Shown here: piece after piece, positions 1 to 7,721 of the stretch
Layout of the letters: each line of letters starts with the position of its first letter
Numbering within the stretch: the stretch's first letter is position 1
Source of the DNA: SIG565 sp045647785
GTDB taxonomy: Bacteria > Bacillota > Clostridia > Oscillospirales > Acutalibacteraceae
DNA: 33,953 bases
Direction of reading: 5' to 3'
Assembly: GCA_045647785.1 (NCBI GenBank)
Contig: JAZRMU010000066.1
Location: 1-33,953 of the forward strand
Notes under the pieces: model-generated
Database searches by the model: none
The model's input: only the letters and a program-made list of their open reading frames with translations
What the model was told of the DNA's origin: nothing
Translations under genes and position numbers: made by a program

Positions 1-108
1 TTTCACACGAAAGTCCCTGCCGATGAAAGCGAGGGGAGCGAAGCTTGAATCGAAACCTCGATAATATGTAGCTTCATTAGAATCAGCATACCAAGCTTTT
101 TTGCTAAT
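1..108 (-). other. Partial open frame running off the left edge
   Basis: On the minus strand, directly 3' of tRNA-Met, one frame stays open for 36 codons to the window edge and has a protein-like composition (it contains KKAWYADSNEATYYRGF and ends FIGRDFRVK). There is no ATG between it and the tRNA, so it has no visible start. It could be a truncated gene fragment left next to a tRNA or a chance open frame. I do not recognise a family. Confidence 0.2.
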
Positions 109-110
109 AC

Positions 111-187
111 TGGTGGACCAGCAGGGACTCGAACCCCGGACCAACCGGTTATGAGCCGGTTGCTCTAACCAACTGAGCTACTGGTCC
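111..187 (-). tRNA. tRNA-Met (anticodon CAT), elongator type
   Basis: Read on the minus strand, the 77 bases fold as a standard cloverleaf. The 7-bp acceptor stem is GGACCAG/CTGGTCC with an A discriminator and an encoded CCA end. The D arm contains AGCTCAGTTGGTTAGAGC. The anticodon stem-loop is ACCGGCTCATAACCGGT, giving anticodon CAT, and the T arm contains GGGGTTCGAGTCCC. A paired first acceptor position and the absence of the GGG/CCC initiator stem argue for elongator Met. A tRNA-Ile with lysidine at C34 is possible but this scaffold is the usual Met one. It has its own promoter 16 bases upstream. Confidence 0.95.
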
Positions 188-203
188 GTATCAGCACTAA
201 AAT

Positions 204-231
204 ATTATACCATAAATTTTTATATTGTCAA
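204..231 (-). promoter_or_regulatory. Promoter of tRNA-Met
   Basis: On the minus strand TTGACA (226-231) and TATAAT (204-209) are separated by 16 bases. Both are perfect sigma-A hexamers, about 17 bases before the tRNA. The tRNA is therefore transcribed independently of the PBP operon. Confidence 0.85.
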
Positions 232-242
232 TAACTGATTTG

Positions 243-1844
243 TTATTTTTTTGAATTTTCTAAAACCGTTATTCCGTCAGCTATCGCAGCGAATATTGGA
301 GCGGCGGTATCCTCCTTGCCCTTTGAAGCTTCAATTAATACTGCTACTACATATTTTGGGTTATCCTTTGGGAAAAAACCGCAAAACCAGGAGTTTTCAA
401 CTGCCTCCCCGTTTTTGCGCCAGCCCGTTTGCGCAGTTGCGGTTTTGCCGGCGGCGGTTACATATTGAGGCTTGGCAGCAGTACCTGTTCCGTATTCAAG
501 CACTGCCGAAAGGTCGTTTTTAATGCGGTTAGCGGCAGCGGTACTCATAACTCTGGTGGGAGGTTTTTGAAGGAACGCTGTTGTTGCGCCATTTTTAACA
601 GTACCCTCAACCACAGTTTGAGGGCGGTATATGCCGCCATTCGCTATTGCCTCATAGAGCGATAAAATTGAAACAGGGCTCAACATTAAATCACCCTGTC
701 CTATGCTTAAATTAACAAGAGCACGCTCGTTAGAGCGCAAAACAGAAATATCGGTGAGCTGTGCAGAGCAGCTAATACCCGCACCAATTTCGTAGCCTTT
801 AGAAAAGCCGAGAGATGAAGCCATATTAAATACACTGTCCGCCCCAAGGTTTACTGCGGCATTATAAAAAAACACATTACAGGAATATGCCAGCGCATTG
901 GTTATATCAAGAGTTCCATGTCCCGATAATGTGTGGCAACGGAAGCTGTGCCCCGAAAACTCCGCAACGCCTTGACAACTGCAGGTATAACTGCTTCTCC
1001 CGCTTTCAATGGCTGCAGCGGCTACGCACGGCTTAAAAACAGAGCCCACATTGTATGCTGTAAGTGCACGATTTATAAAAGGGGAATCCTCGTTATTCAA
1101 ATAAAGCTCCACCTGCTTTGCATTAAATTCAGGCATACTCACCATGGCGCGAATTTTACCGCTGCCAACCTCGCTCACCACCGCCGCTCCGCATTTGACA
1201 GATTGCATGCAACGGGCAACAATTTGCTGAATATCACCATTAATAGTGAGCTTTAGTCCGCTGTTTATAATACTTTTATTGATAATCTCTGTGAATTCTC
1301 CTCCCGCTAGCGGCACACCGAGACCATTAGTGGCAACTAAAAGAGAGTGGTGCTCTCCCGAATATAACAGACTGTCATAAGCCTTTTGTATTCCCGAAAC
1401 ACCGTGTCCGTCGGCATCCAAGTAGCCGATTAGCTGCGGGCAGAGCATATTATCGGGAATATTAGCGTAAACGCTTGTGGAGTATACACCGTAATTGTCT
1501 ATAGCCCTTTCTGTAATAGAAAAATCCGGTAATCCCTTTTTTAGGGAGGCTAACACACGAGCTGCATTATCCTTATCTAGACCGGCGGCAGCCAAGGCGG
1601 CTGATTCGTTCGGCAAAAAAGCCGAAACGGTATAGGTTGCGGAATTAGTAATCGGCTGCATATTGCAATCGAATATTGTGCCGCGAAGCTTGGAGAGAGT
1701 TATTCTATAGCTGTTGTTTTGCTGCTGCACCTCGGTGTAACCCGCACTATTCACCATAAAAATTCTTGTCGCACACAAAAAAAGAAGTGCACTAATTAAA
1801 GCAAAGCATATTACCACTCGGTATTTTTCTTTAAGCTTAAGCAA
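243..1844 (-). CDS. Class B penicillin-binding protein (D,D-transpeptidase)
   Basis: Membrane-anchored transpeptidase that cross-links peptidoglycan outside the membrane. Numbered from the TTG start at 1844, one N-terminal membrane segment lies at about 10-27. The dimerisation-domain motif RGTIFD is at 54-59. The three penicillin-binding motifs are SVFK (268-271, Ser268 the acylated serine), SCN (321-323) and KTA (467-469, in GKTATAQTG). At 533 residues it is shorter than most PBP2/FtsI/SpoVD proteins and has no PASTA domains, so I give no symbol. Start: a GTG at 1853 gives three more residues, but it sits inside the SD-like GGTGAT (1849-1854), while TTG at 1844 lies 4 bases after it, the better geometry. 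It is the last gene of the thyX operon, after mltG and the U32 gene. A hairpin overlaps its SD. Confidence 0.88.
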   Translation of the reverse strand: MLKLKEKYRVVICFALISALLFLCATRIFMVNSAGYTEVQQQNNSYRITLSKLRGTIFDCNMQPITNSATYTVSAFLPNESAALAAAGLDKDNAARVLASLKKGLPDFSITERAIDNYGVYSTSVYANIPDNMLCPQLIGYLDADGHGVSGIQKAYDSLLYSGEHHSLLVATNGLGVPLAGGEFTEIINKSIINSGLKLTINGDIQQIVARCMQSVKCGAAVVSEVGSGKIRAMVSMPEFNAKQVELYLNNEDSPFINRALTAYNVGSVFKPCVAAAAIESGRSSYTCSCQGVAEFSGHSFRCHTLSGHGTLDITNALAYSCNVFFYNAAVNLGADSVFNMASSLGFSKGYEIGAGISCSAQLTDISVLRSNERALVNLSIGQGDLMLSPVSILSLYEAIANGGIYRPQTVVEGTVKNGATTAFLQKPPTRVMSTAAANRIKNDLSAVLEYGTGTAAKPQYVTAAGKTATAQTGWRKNGEAVENSWFCGFFPKDNPKYVVAVLIEASKGKEDTAAPIFAAIADGITVLENSKK

Positions 1845-1880
1845 AAAAATCACCCTTTTTAGTATTGACTAAAGGGTGAT
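1843..1880 (-). terminator. Terminator-like hairpin overlapping the PBP ribosome binding site
   Basis: On the minus strand ATCACCCTTTAGT (1868-1880) pairs with ACTAAAAAGGGTGAT (1849-1863), with a 4-base loop and a small A bulge, followed by six T (1843-1848). It looks like an intrinsic terminator after the U32 gene, but its 3' arm carries the GGTGAT SD of the PBP gene and its T run ends in the TTG start codon. It may lower expression of the PBP gene by termination, by hiding the SD, or both. Confidence 0.65.
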
Positions 1881-1891
1881 TTTAAAACATA

Positions 1892-3133
1892 TTAAAGCGA
1901 TTTAATTCGAAGCAAGGAACCTGTTTTAATTTCGCGCGGATAAGGGATTTTAACCGTCATCATCGGGCTTGGGGCTACCTCGATTTTTTCTTCCTTATCG
2001 TTATAAAGCTCGGTAGCAGTAAAAGTAAACGGTACACTGCCTGCTTCTAAACAGTCAAATTCCTGACCGATGGAAAATTTATTTTTAAGCGTAGCCGTTA
2101 CCATTCCGTTTTCATATCCACTAACTACTGCTGCAACGCTATAGTCTCGGATATATCCCGCGTTTTTATAGGTCTGTTCGTTTTTCGGCGTGCCGAAATA
2201 GAAGCCCGTGGAATAGTTGCGGTGGCTAATTTTATTAAGCTCTTTGCTAACCCACTCGGGTAATTGCCAATTATCATAATTATCATTCAGCGAATCAACT
2301 GCGCCGCGATAAGCGTTTGTAGTAACTGCAACATAATAGTGCGATTTCGCTCTGCCCTCGATTTTAATACTGTCGATGCCCGCCTCGACCATTTCTTTTA
2401 GGTGCTCTGCCATACAAAGGTCGTTAGCATTGAGGATATATGTGCCCTTATCGGTTTCGGTGATATCAAAATGCTGACCGGGACGCTTTTCCTCTATTAG
2501 AGAATAACTCCAACGGCAGGGCTGCGCACAGTCGCCGCGATTAGCATCGCGACCGGTCATATAGCTCGAGAGCAAGCAACGCGCCGAAAAGGAAACGCAC
2601 ATAGCACCGTGTGCAAACGCCTCAAGTTCAAGCTCTTTTGGAGTTTTCGCCCTAATTTCGGCAATCTCTGCAAGACTTAATTCACGGGCGAGCACCACGC
2701 GCTTTGCGCCCATATCATAAAATGCATTTGCAGTTAAATAATTAACTATACCCGATTGCACCGAAGCGTGCAGTTCACATTTGGGTGCATATTTTTTTAC
2801 AAGACCCATAGTGCCTATATCAGCGGCTATAACCGCATCAACACCGATATCATTTAAAAACTCTAAAAAATCAGGTAAGCGTGGAACCTCATCATTATGC
2901 GGCAGGGTGTTACAGGCAACATGCACCTTAACAGAATGCGCGTGTGCATATTCAACGCCTTTTTTAAGGTCATCGTTGCCGAAATTGCTCGCGGCGGTAC
3001 GCATACCAAATTCCTCGCCCGCAAGATAAACCGCATCAGCGCCGAAATCAACCGCCGCATAAAGTCTGGTTAAGTCGCCGGCGGGACATAAAAGCTCGGG
3101 CAATATAATCTTATTTTTTGTTAAAATACTCAT
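1892..3133 (-). CDS. U32 family protein (TrhP/RlhA-like RNA hydroxylation enzyme)
   Basis: The family is annotated as collagenase-like peptidase U32, but characterised bacterial members take part in hydroxylating tRNA uridine-34 (TrhP) or 23S rRNA (RlhA), using prephenate and an Fe-S cluster. The start ELLCPAGDLTRLYAAVDFGADAVY and the motif IKIEGRAKSHYYVA are typical. Candidate Fe-S ligands are Cys179, Cys186, Cys202 and Cys240, around SARCLLSSYMTGRDANRGDC. The 413-residue length fits the TrhP branch. The start overlaps the end of mltG by 23 bases, indicating translational coupling. In Bacillus mltG (yrrL) also lies beside U32 genes (yrrN, yrrO), so this linkage is old. Which RNA it modifies cannot be read from the sequence. 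Confidence 0.88.
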   Translation of the reverse strand: MSILTKNKIILPELLCPAGDLTRLYAAVDFGADAVYLAGEEFGMRTAASNFGNDDLKKGVEYAHAHSVKVHVACNTLPHNDEVPRLPDFLEFLNDIGVDAVIAADIGTMGLVKKYAPKCELHASVQSGIVNYLTANAFYDMGAKRVVLARELSLAEIAEIRAKTPKELELEAFAHGAMCVSFSARCLLSSYMTGRDANRGDCAQPCRWSYSLIEEKRPGQHFDITETDKGTYILNANDLCMAEHLKEMVEAGIDSIKIEGRAKSHYYVAVTTNAYRGAVDSLNDNYDNWQLPEWVSKELNKISHRNYSTGFYFGTPKNEQTYKNAGYIRDYSVAAVVSGYENGMVTATLKNKFSIGQEFDCLEAGSVPFTFTATELYNDKEEKIEVAPSPMMTVKIPYPREIKTGSLLRIKSL

Positions 3134-4331
3134 AAATCCATTTGCCTTTTTGTTTTAGTTGGTTGATGGTCGTGTTCTGTTGTGCCAAGGTTTTATGGAA
3201 ATAGAACTTGCCATCACTATCAGTAACGAAATAATAATATTCGCTGTTTTCGTTTGGGTAGAGCGCTGCCTTAATTGCAGCAAGTCCCGGTGAACACATT
3301 GGTCCCGGCGGCAGACCCTCCACATTATAGGTGTTATAGCGTCCGTCATCGGTGCGGAAGGAGTCGCCATAGTAGCAGGTAGGTGAAGAACCGAGCGTTT
3401 TAAACTCGCTGCTCTTTAATCGGTTGTGAAAAACAGCCGCAACATCTGCCATACTATCGGTATTTATACCCGATTCCATCTGAACAATAGAAGCGAGTGT
3501 TAATATCTCATTAACGCTCATATTAAGCTCGGCTGTACGAGCGAGCATATCTTCAGTAAATACTGTTTCAAGTTGTTTTAACATCTTTTCGGCGGCGAGC
3601 ACAGCACATTCCTTCGAGTCGAAGCAATAAAAATTGTAGGTATCGGGGAATAGATAGCCCTCGAGAGTATAATAAGTGCGAGCTTCATCAGCGGAGGACA
3701 GCACAGCGGATTTTCTCACAATTTTATCAATAGCATCAAGAAAATCTCCACGAGAGCAAACTCCCGCCTCTTCAAGTATAGTGGCAATGCCCTTAACTGT
3801 AACATTTTCGCCATTTACATTTTTAACATAATCGTTAATACCTGTGCCTTCGGGGATAGTAACCGTAACTGTTTCGGCTTTAGCTCCCTCATTCATAAGC
3901 TTGCGCGCTAAATCGTTATAGCCAATCTCGTTATTAAAGGCATAAACACCGTAGGAATATTTTCCATCGTATCCCTTAAGCTTCGAGAAAACACGAAAAG
4001 CAAGGGAGTTGTTTATAGCTCCGCTCTCCTTAAGCTCTAAAGCAATCTGCCTAGTAGACATACCCTTATCAATTTCCACAACAACCTTAACGCCGCGACC
4101 CGGACCGATACCCAAATATTCTGCCGTGCCAACAATTATGACGGTGGAAACAGCAACAGCACAAATGACTATAGATAGAATCCAAATAGTCGTTTTTAGC
4201 CAAAACGGCATACGCTTTTTGGATTTTTTCTCGTGCTTGGGGACGCGCACTTTGGAATCAACAGCAGTCTCGGTAGTCTCTGCCGACTCGGAGTGCTCCG
4301 GCATAGGGTTATTTTCAAAATTTTCGTTCAT
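3111..4331 (-). CDS. mltG: Endolytic murein transglycosylase MltG
   Basis: Membrane-bound lytic transglycosylase that cuts nascent glycan strands inside the chain and so sets their length. A cytoplasmic, charged N-terminus (1-45) precedes one membrane segment (about 46-68), a LysM-like region (about 80-150) and the YceG catalytic domain. The signature LASIVQMESG contains the likely catalytic Glu286. Further conserved blocks are VFHNRL (300-305), YNTYNVEGLPPGPMCSPG (332-349) and the end block YYYFV..DGKFYFHKT. At 406 residues it is slightly long, because of the N-terminal tail. Its SD AGAGG lies 7 bases before the ATG. It sits 10 bases after the DJ-1 gene and overlaps the U32 gene. Confidence 0.93.
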   Translation of the reverse strand: MNENFENNPMPEHSESAETTETAVDSKVRVPKHEKKSKKRMPFWLKTTIWILSIVICAVAVSTVIIVGTAEYLGIGPGRGVKVVVEIDKGMSTRQIALELKESGAINNSLAFRVFSKLKGYDGKYSYGVYAFNNEIGYNDLARKLMNEGAKAETVTVTIPEGTGINDYVKNVNGENVTVKGIATILEEAGVCSRGDFLDAIDKIVRKSAVLSSADEARTYYTLEGYLFPDTYNFYCFDSKECAVLAAEKMLKQLETVFTEDMLARTAELNMSVNEILTLASIVQMESGINTDSMADVAAVFHNRLKSSEFKTLGSSPTCYYGDSFRTDDGRYNTYNVEGLPPGPMCSPGLAAIKAALYPNENSEYYYFVTDSDGKFYFHKTLAQQNTTINQLKQKGKWIYEYFNKK

Positions 4332-4341
4332 ATAAAACCTC

Positions 4342-4881
4342 TTAAATATATTTCATAGCTTTGCGAAGCTCTGTCGCCACGCTTTCAGATTTTAGGTAGC
4401 TTAAAATGGAGAAACCGAATTCAGCAGCAACTCCTGCTCCACAAGCGGTTATTATGTTGCCGCTTTGGCATACAGGCTTTGTGCTGATAATAGCGCCCTT
4501 CAGCTCGTTTTCAAAGCCGGGGAAGCATATAGCCTCGCGTTCGGCAAGAAGCCCAAGGTTTCCTAAAATCATAGGTGCAGCACAAATAGCAGCAATAAGG
4601 CATTCATTCTCACTTGCCTTGAGTATAGCTGTTTCAACATCTTTATTGCTTTGCAAATTGAGCGTGCCCGGCATTCCTCCGGGTAAAATAATGGCTGTCA
4701 TATCGCTAAAGTCAGCGCATTCGGAAGAAATATCAGCAACAACGGGAATTCCGTGTGCTCCCACTATTGTTTTTCCTCCAACTCCTACGGTTTTAACCGC
4801 TATATCTGCGCGACGCAAAATATCAAGCGGTGTCAGTGCTTCAATTTCTTCAAAACCATCTGCTAAAAATAAGTAAATCAT
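4342..4881 (-). CDS. DJ-1/PfpI family protein (YajL/ThiJ type)
   Basis: Small cytoplasmic protein of the DJ-1 superfamily; members are described as chaperones, glyoxalase-like or deglycase-like enzymes, and the true activity is disputed. The start MIYLFLADGFEEIEA carries the conserved Glu15 and the nucleophile elbow is AICAAP with Cys100, corresponding to human DJ-1 Glu18 and Cys106. At 179 residues the domain is complete. Its ATG overlaps the tmk stop by one base (TAATG), so the genes are translationally coupled. A methylglyoxal synthase gene lies 7 kb away, which makes a carbonyl-stress role tempting, but nothing in the sequence proves it. Confidence 0.9.
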   Translation of the reverse strand: MIYLFLADGFEEIEALTPLDILRRADIAVKTVGVGGKTIVGAHGIPVVADISSECADFSDMTAIILPGGMPGTLNLQSNKDVETAILKASENECLIAAICAAPMILGNLGLLAEREAICFPGFENELKGAIISTKPVCQSGNIITACGAGVAAEFGFSILSYLKSESVATELRKAMKYI

Positions 4882-5543
4882 TAAAAAAGTGTCAACACCT
4901 TATCTAAAATTTCATTTGATATATCCTCAATAGTGCGAGGATTTTCTCCATTTGCACAGTTGATAATTTGCCAATTTGAAAATTGCGCAGTGAACAGCGC
5001 TGCCTCACGGCAATGATTAAGGTATTCGGTGTCGCGCTCGTGAATATCCTTTTTACTGTTATCGCCGCAGTAGCGATTTGCAAGCAGCTTTTGCGAAACT
5101 GAAGTTGGCATATCAAGAAAAATTACCATATCGGGTTTCGGAATGCCGATTTTATTGTATTCAAAATCATAAAGCCAGGAAAGAAAGCTTTCCCATTCGT
5201 TTCGAGGCAGCTTTGATGCCTGATGAACGGCGTTAGAGGTTGTATAGCGACCTGCAATGACAGTACCGCCGTTTTCATAGAATTCACCCCAAACGCTCTT
5301 GAAAGAAGCGTAGCGGTCAACCGCATAGAAGCAGGATGCCGCAAAGGCATTGACATCACTTGGATTCTTTCCGAATTCACCCGCTAAATACATTTTAACG
5401 AGTGCGCTTGAATCGCTTTGGTAATTCGGGAAGGATACACTTTCCACATTAATTCCGCGGTCTTTGAGGCGCTTCGGCAGCAATTCCAGCTGGGTTGACT
5501 TGCCGCAACCGTCAAGCCCCTCAATAACTATAAGCTTACCCAT
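4881..5543 (-). CDS. tmk: Thymidylate kinase (dTMP kinase)
   Basis: Phosphorylates dTMP to dTDP with ATP. The P-loop GLDGCGKST is at 9-17, the DRY motif at 76-78, the GRYTTSN block at 98-104 and DMVIFLDMP (138-146) closes the nucleotide-binding core. The lid region is NRYCGDNSKKDIHE. At 220 residues it is normal for the family, though GRYTTSN replaces the common DRYxxSS, so a related deoxynucleoside monophosphate kinase is the alternative. It starts one base after thyX, the enzyme that makes its substrate, which supports dTMP kinase. An SD-like GAGGG lies 12 bases before the ATG. Confidence 0.87.
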   Translation of the reverse strand: MGKLIVIEGLDGCGKSTQLELLPKRLKDRGINVESVSFPNYQSDSSALVKMYLAGEFGKNPSDVNAFAASCFYAVDRYASFKSVWGEFYENGGTVIAGRYTTSNAVHQASKLPRNEWESFLSWLYDFEYNKIGIPKPDMVIFLDMPTSVSQKLLANRYCGDNSKKDIHERDTEYLNHCREAALFTAQFSNWQIINCANGENPRTIEDISNEILDKVLTLF

Positions 5544-5544
5544 A

Positions 5545-6318
5545 TTATTTCTTTTCCCTCATATTTTTATAAAATTCGCGTATTTCTTTGATTTTGCCGC
5601 AGGTCATTTTACCTTCAGGGCAAGCGCCAACCAAGCAGGATGGACCTGCATTTTTAAAGATATTGGGAGCTACTTCCAAAACGAGGGCGAGCATTTGATT
5701 AGCGACATCTCTGATTTCCCACTGCGCGCGGTTGCAGCAGCGGTGGTGGAAATAGTTCATAAGACTGCGCGCATTCATTGTAAGCACCATTTTGGTCTCA
5801 CACGCGTTGGGCAGCACGAAGCGAGCGTCCTCAATAGCCTTCTTTTCTGCCATTCTGTCGGCTGTCTTCTCATCCTTGCTGGCGGCTAAAAATTCTTTTT
5901 TATGCTTTGCCTTTAAAATATCGGTAAGCGCATCATATTTGCGCTGGTCATCCTCCATAGCGGCAATAAAGAGAGCCTTTGCCTCGGGGTCGGCAGCAAT
6001 TTCGGGCGGGGTAACATACTCAAAGTGTGCCTCGGCAACATAGCGCTGGCTCTGCACCGAGAATGAAGCCATTCTGTGTCTTGTAATCTGCGCCAGAAGT
6101 GCGCGCGATACACCCTCAATTCCAAAGGTGAAGCTTGCGTGCTCGATTGGGCTTTCATGCCCGATTTCGGCAAGCATTTCAACAAAAGAGGACACCTTTT
6201 CGTCGGTAAGTCCATCGTGAATATTTTCAATGGTTGCGTTGCTGTAGCAAAGCTTGGCTGCGCAAGCTACGGTGCGCTCGGGCTCGCGTGTGTAATTTAG
6301 TAAAGTAACTTTAGCCAT
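5545..6318 (-). CDS. thyX: FAD-dependent thymidylate synthase ThyX
   Basis: Makes dTMP from dUMP with methylenetetrahydrofolate as carbon donor and FAD/NADPH as reductant, replacing ThyA. The diagnostic ThyX motif RHRMASFSVQSQRY is at 80-93 of the 257-residue protein, and the dUMP/FAD-binding blocks HESPIEHASFTF and RSLMNYFHHRCCNRAQWEIR are present. Start choice: a GTG three codons upstream lies within the SD itself; the ATG at 6318 has AAGGAG 8 bases before it and gives MAKVTLL. It is the first gene of the six-gene minus-strand operon and has a strong promoter at 6359-6387. A Cys-rich tail (CLVGACPEGKMTCG) near the C-terminus is seen in several clostridial ThyX proteins. Confidence 0.95.
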   Translation of the reverse strand: MAKVTLLNYTREPERTVACAAKLCYSNATIENIHDGLTDEKVSSFVEMLAEIGHESPIEHASFTFGIEGVSRALLAQITRHRMASFSVQSQRYVAEAHFEYVTPPEIAADPEAKALFIAAMEDDQRKYDALTDILKAKHKKEFLAASKDEKTADRMAEKKAIEDARFVLPNACETKMVLTMNARSLMNYFHHRCCNRAQWEIRDVANQMLALVLEVAPNIFKNAGPSCLVGACPEGKMTCGKIKEIREFYKNMREKK

Positions 6319-6358
6319 TTTAGCCACTCCTTAAAGATAAATACAATATAACAATTAT

Positions 6359-6387
6359 ATTATAGCAGAACTAATAATGCTTGTAAA
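6359..6387 (-). promoter_or_regulatory. Promoter of the thyX operon
   Basis: On the minus strand TTTACA (6382-6387) and TATAAT (6359-6364) are separated by exactly 17 bases, about 40 bases before the thyX start. It should drive thyX-tmk-DJ-1-mltG-U32-PBP. Confidence 0.8.
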
Positions 6388-6429
6388 TTAAAAAATTTAA
6401 AATATTCTTCATTTTTTGCAAAAAAAGGC

Positions 6430-6458
6430 TTTATTATGTCGCAAGAATATGTTATTAT
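6430..6458 (+). promoter_or_regulatory. Possible promoter of the PRPP synthetase gene
   Basis: TATTAT (6453-6458) is preceded by TG (6450-6451), making an extended -10. The -35 region at the 17-base distance (TTTATT, 6430-6435) is weak. It lies about 33 bases before the start codon. Confidence 0.45.
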
Positions 6459-6491
6459 ATGTACAGCAATATTTTAGGGAGTTGGTAAACA

Positions 6492-7619
6492 ATGGCTTCG
6501 GTAGATTTCAAACACACTCCTTATGGCGACCTTGCTATTATCAGCATGCGTGGCTGTGAGGACATTTCATCAAAGGTGGATTATTATTTAAAGCAGTGGA
6601 GAAGCGCTTCAGAAGATGAAAGCTTTGTAATTCCTGCTAATTGCCCGCGTTTTGGTACGGGTGAAGCAAAGGGCGTGCTTAATCACACCGCTCGCGGATT
6701 AGATGCTTACATCATCTGCGATTGTTTTAATCACGGTGTAACATATAAAATGTACGGACAAACCGTACCTATGAGCCCTGATGACCACTATCAGGATTTA
6801 AAGCGTGTTATTGCAGCATTTGGCGGCAAGGCTCGCAGAATTACAGTTATTATGCCTATGCTCTACGAGGGAAGACAGCATCGCCGCACTAAGAGAGAAT
6901 CTATGGACTGCGCCTTAGCTCTTCAAGAACTTGTGAATATGGGTGTAAAGAACATTATCACCTTTGATGCACATGACCCGCGTGTTCAAAATGCTATCCC
7001 GCTTGATGGCTTCGATAATGTTCAGGCAGCTTATCAGATGATTAAATCTCTGCTTCGCAGCGTTCCCGATATTCATCTCGATCGCGAGCATACTATGGTA
7101 GTATCTCCCGATGAGGGCAGTATGGGTAGATGCATTTACTATTCATCTGTACTCGGTCTTGAGCTCGGTATGTTCTACAAGCGCCGCAACTATTCAATAG
7201 TTGTAAACGGTAAGAACCCCATCGAGGCACACGAATTCCTCGGCGCCGATGTAACAGGTAAGGATTTAATTCTTGTAGACGATATGATTTCTTCGGGTGA
7301 ATCAATGCTCGACATCGCCGAGAAACTTAAAGAGCGCGGCGCAAAGCGCATATTCATATTCTCTACCTTTGGTCTGTTCGTTGAAGGCTACGATAAGTTC
7401 GATGAATATTACGAGAAGGGCTATATTGATAAGATTTTCACAACAAACCTTATTTACAACGAGCCCGAATTGCTTGAGAAGCCTTGGTACTGCAATGTTA
7501 ATATGTCTAAATACATAGCATTGCTTATCGATACCATTAACCTTGATAACTCTATCAGCAAGCTGCTTGACCCCGCCGATAGAATTAAGAGACTCGTTGA
7601 GGAATACAACGCAAAATAG
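6492..7619 (+). CDS. prs: Ribose-phosphate pyrophosphokinase (PRPP synthetase), divergent long form
   Basis: Makes PRPP from ribose 5-phosphate and ATP for purine, pyrimidine, NAD, His and Trp synthesis. The PRPP-binding loop is LILVDDMISSGES (259-271); classical enzymes read VVDDMIDTGGT. An RQHRR element (128-132) stands at the ATP-binding RQDR-type flag, and FDAHDPRVQNA (158-168) matches the classical TLDLHAxQIQGFF block. At 375 residues it is about 60 longer than the usual ~315. Extra sequence lies at the N-terminus (RFGTGEAKGVLNHTARGLDAYIICD) and in the C-terminal third. The SD GGGAG precedes the ATG by 10 bases. It is a monocistronic unit between the divergent thyX operon and a strong terminator. 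The fold is clear; the substitutions in key loops leave some doubt about kinetics or exact class. Confidence 0.85.
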   Translation: MASVDFKHTPYGDLAIISMRGCEDISSKVDYYLKQWRSASEDESFVIPANCPRFGTGEAKGVLNHTARGLDAYIICDCFNHGVTYKMYGQTVPMSPDDHYQDLKRVIAAFGGKARRITVIMPMLYEGRQHRRTKRESMDCALALQELVNMGVKNIITFDAHDPRVQNAIPLDGFDNVQAAYQMIKSLLRSVPDIHLDREHTMVVSPDEGSMGRCIYYSSVLGLELGMFYKRRNYSIVVNGKNPIEAHEFLGADVTGKDLILVDDMISSGESMLDIAEKLKERGAKRIFIFSTFGLFVEGYDKFDEYYEKGYIDKIFTTNLIYNEPELLEKPWYCNVNMSKYIALLIDTINLDNSISKLLDPADRIKRLVEEYNAK

Positions 7620-7622
7620 TTT

Positions 7623-7650
7623 AAAAAGCACCCGAAAGGGTGCTTTTTTT
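7623..7650 (+). terminator. Intrinsic terminator after prs
   Basis: GCACCC (7628-7633), loop GAAA, GGGTGC (7638-7643), then seven T; five A before the stem can extend it. It starts 3 bases after the prs stop. Confidence 0.92.
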
Positions 7651-7663
7651 GCGGCTATTCTTA

Positions 7664-7692
7664 TTGACAAATTAAGGTAAAAACTATATAAT
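7664..7692 (+). promoter_or_regulatory. Promoter of galT
   Basis: Perfect sigma-A hexamers TTGACA (7664-7669) and TATAAT (7687-7692) with a 17-base spacer, 29 bases before the galT start codon. Confidence 0.9.
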
Positions 7693-7721
7693 TATATCAA
7701 TATAGTATAAGGAATGATGTT

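Noticed and set aside
4406..4876. Long open frame antisense to the DJ-1/PfpI gene
   Set aside because: Shadow of a well-supported gene in the opposite strand; low-complexity Ser/Ala/Pro translation, no SD.
6328..6491. Riboswitch in the thyX-prs intergenic region
   Set aside because: The region is A/T-rich and short, contains two promoters, and shows no conserved riboswitch core.
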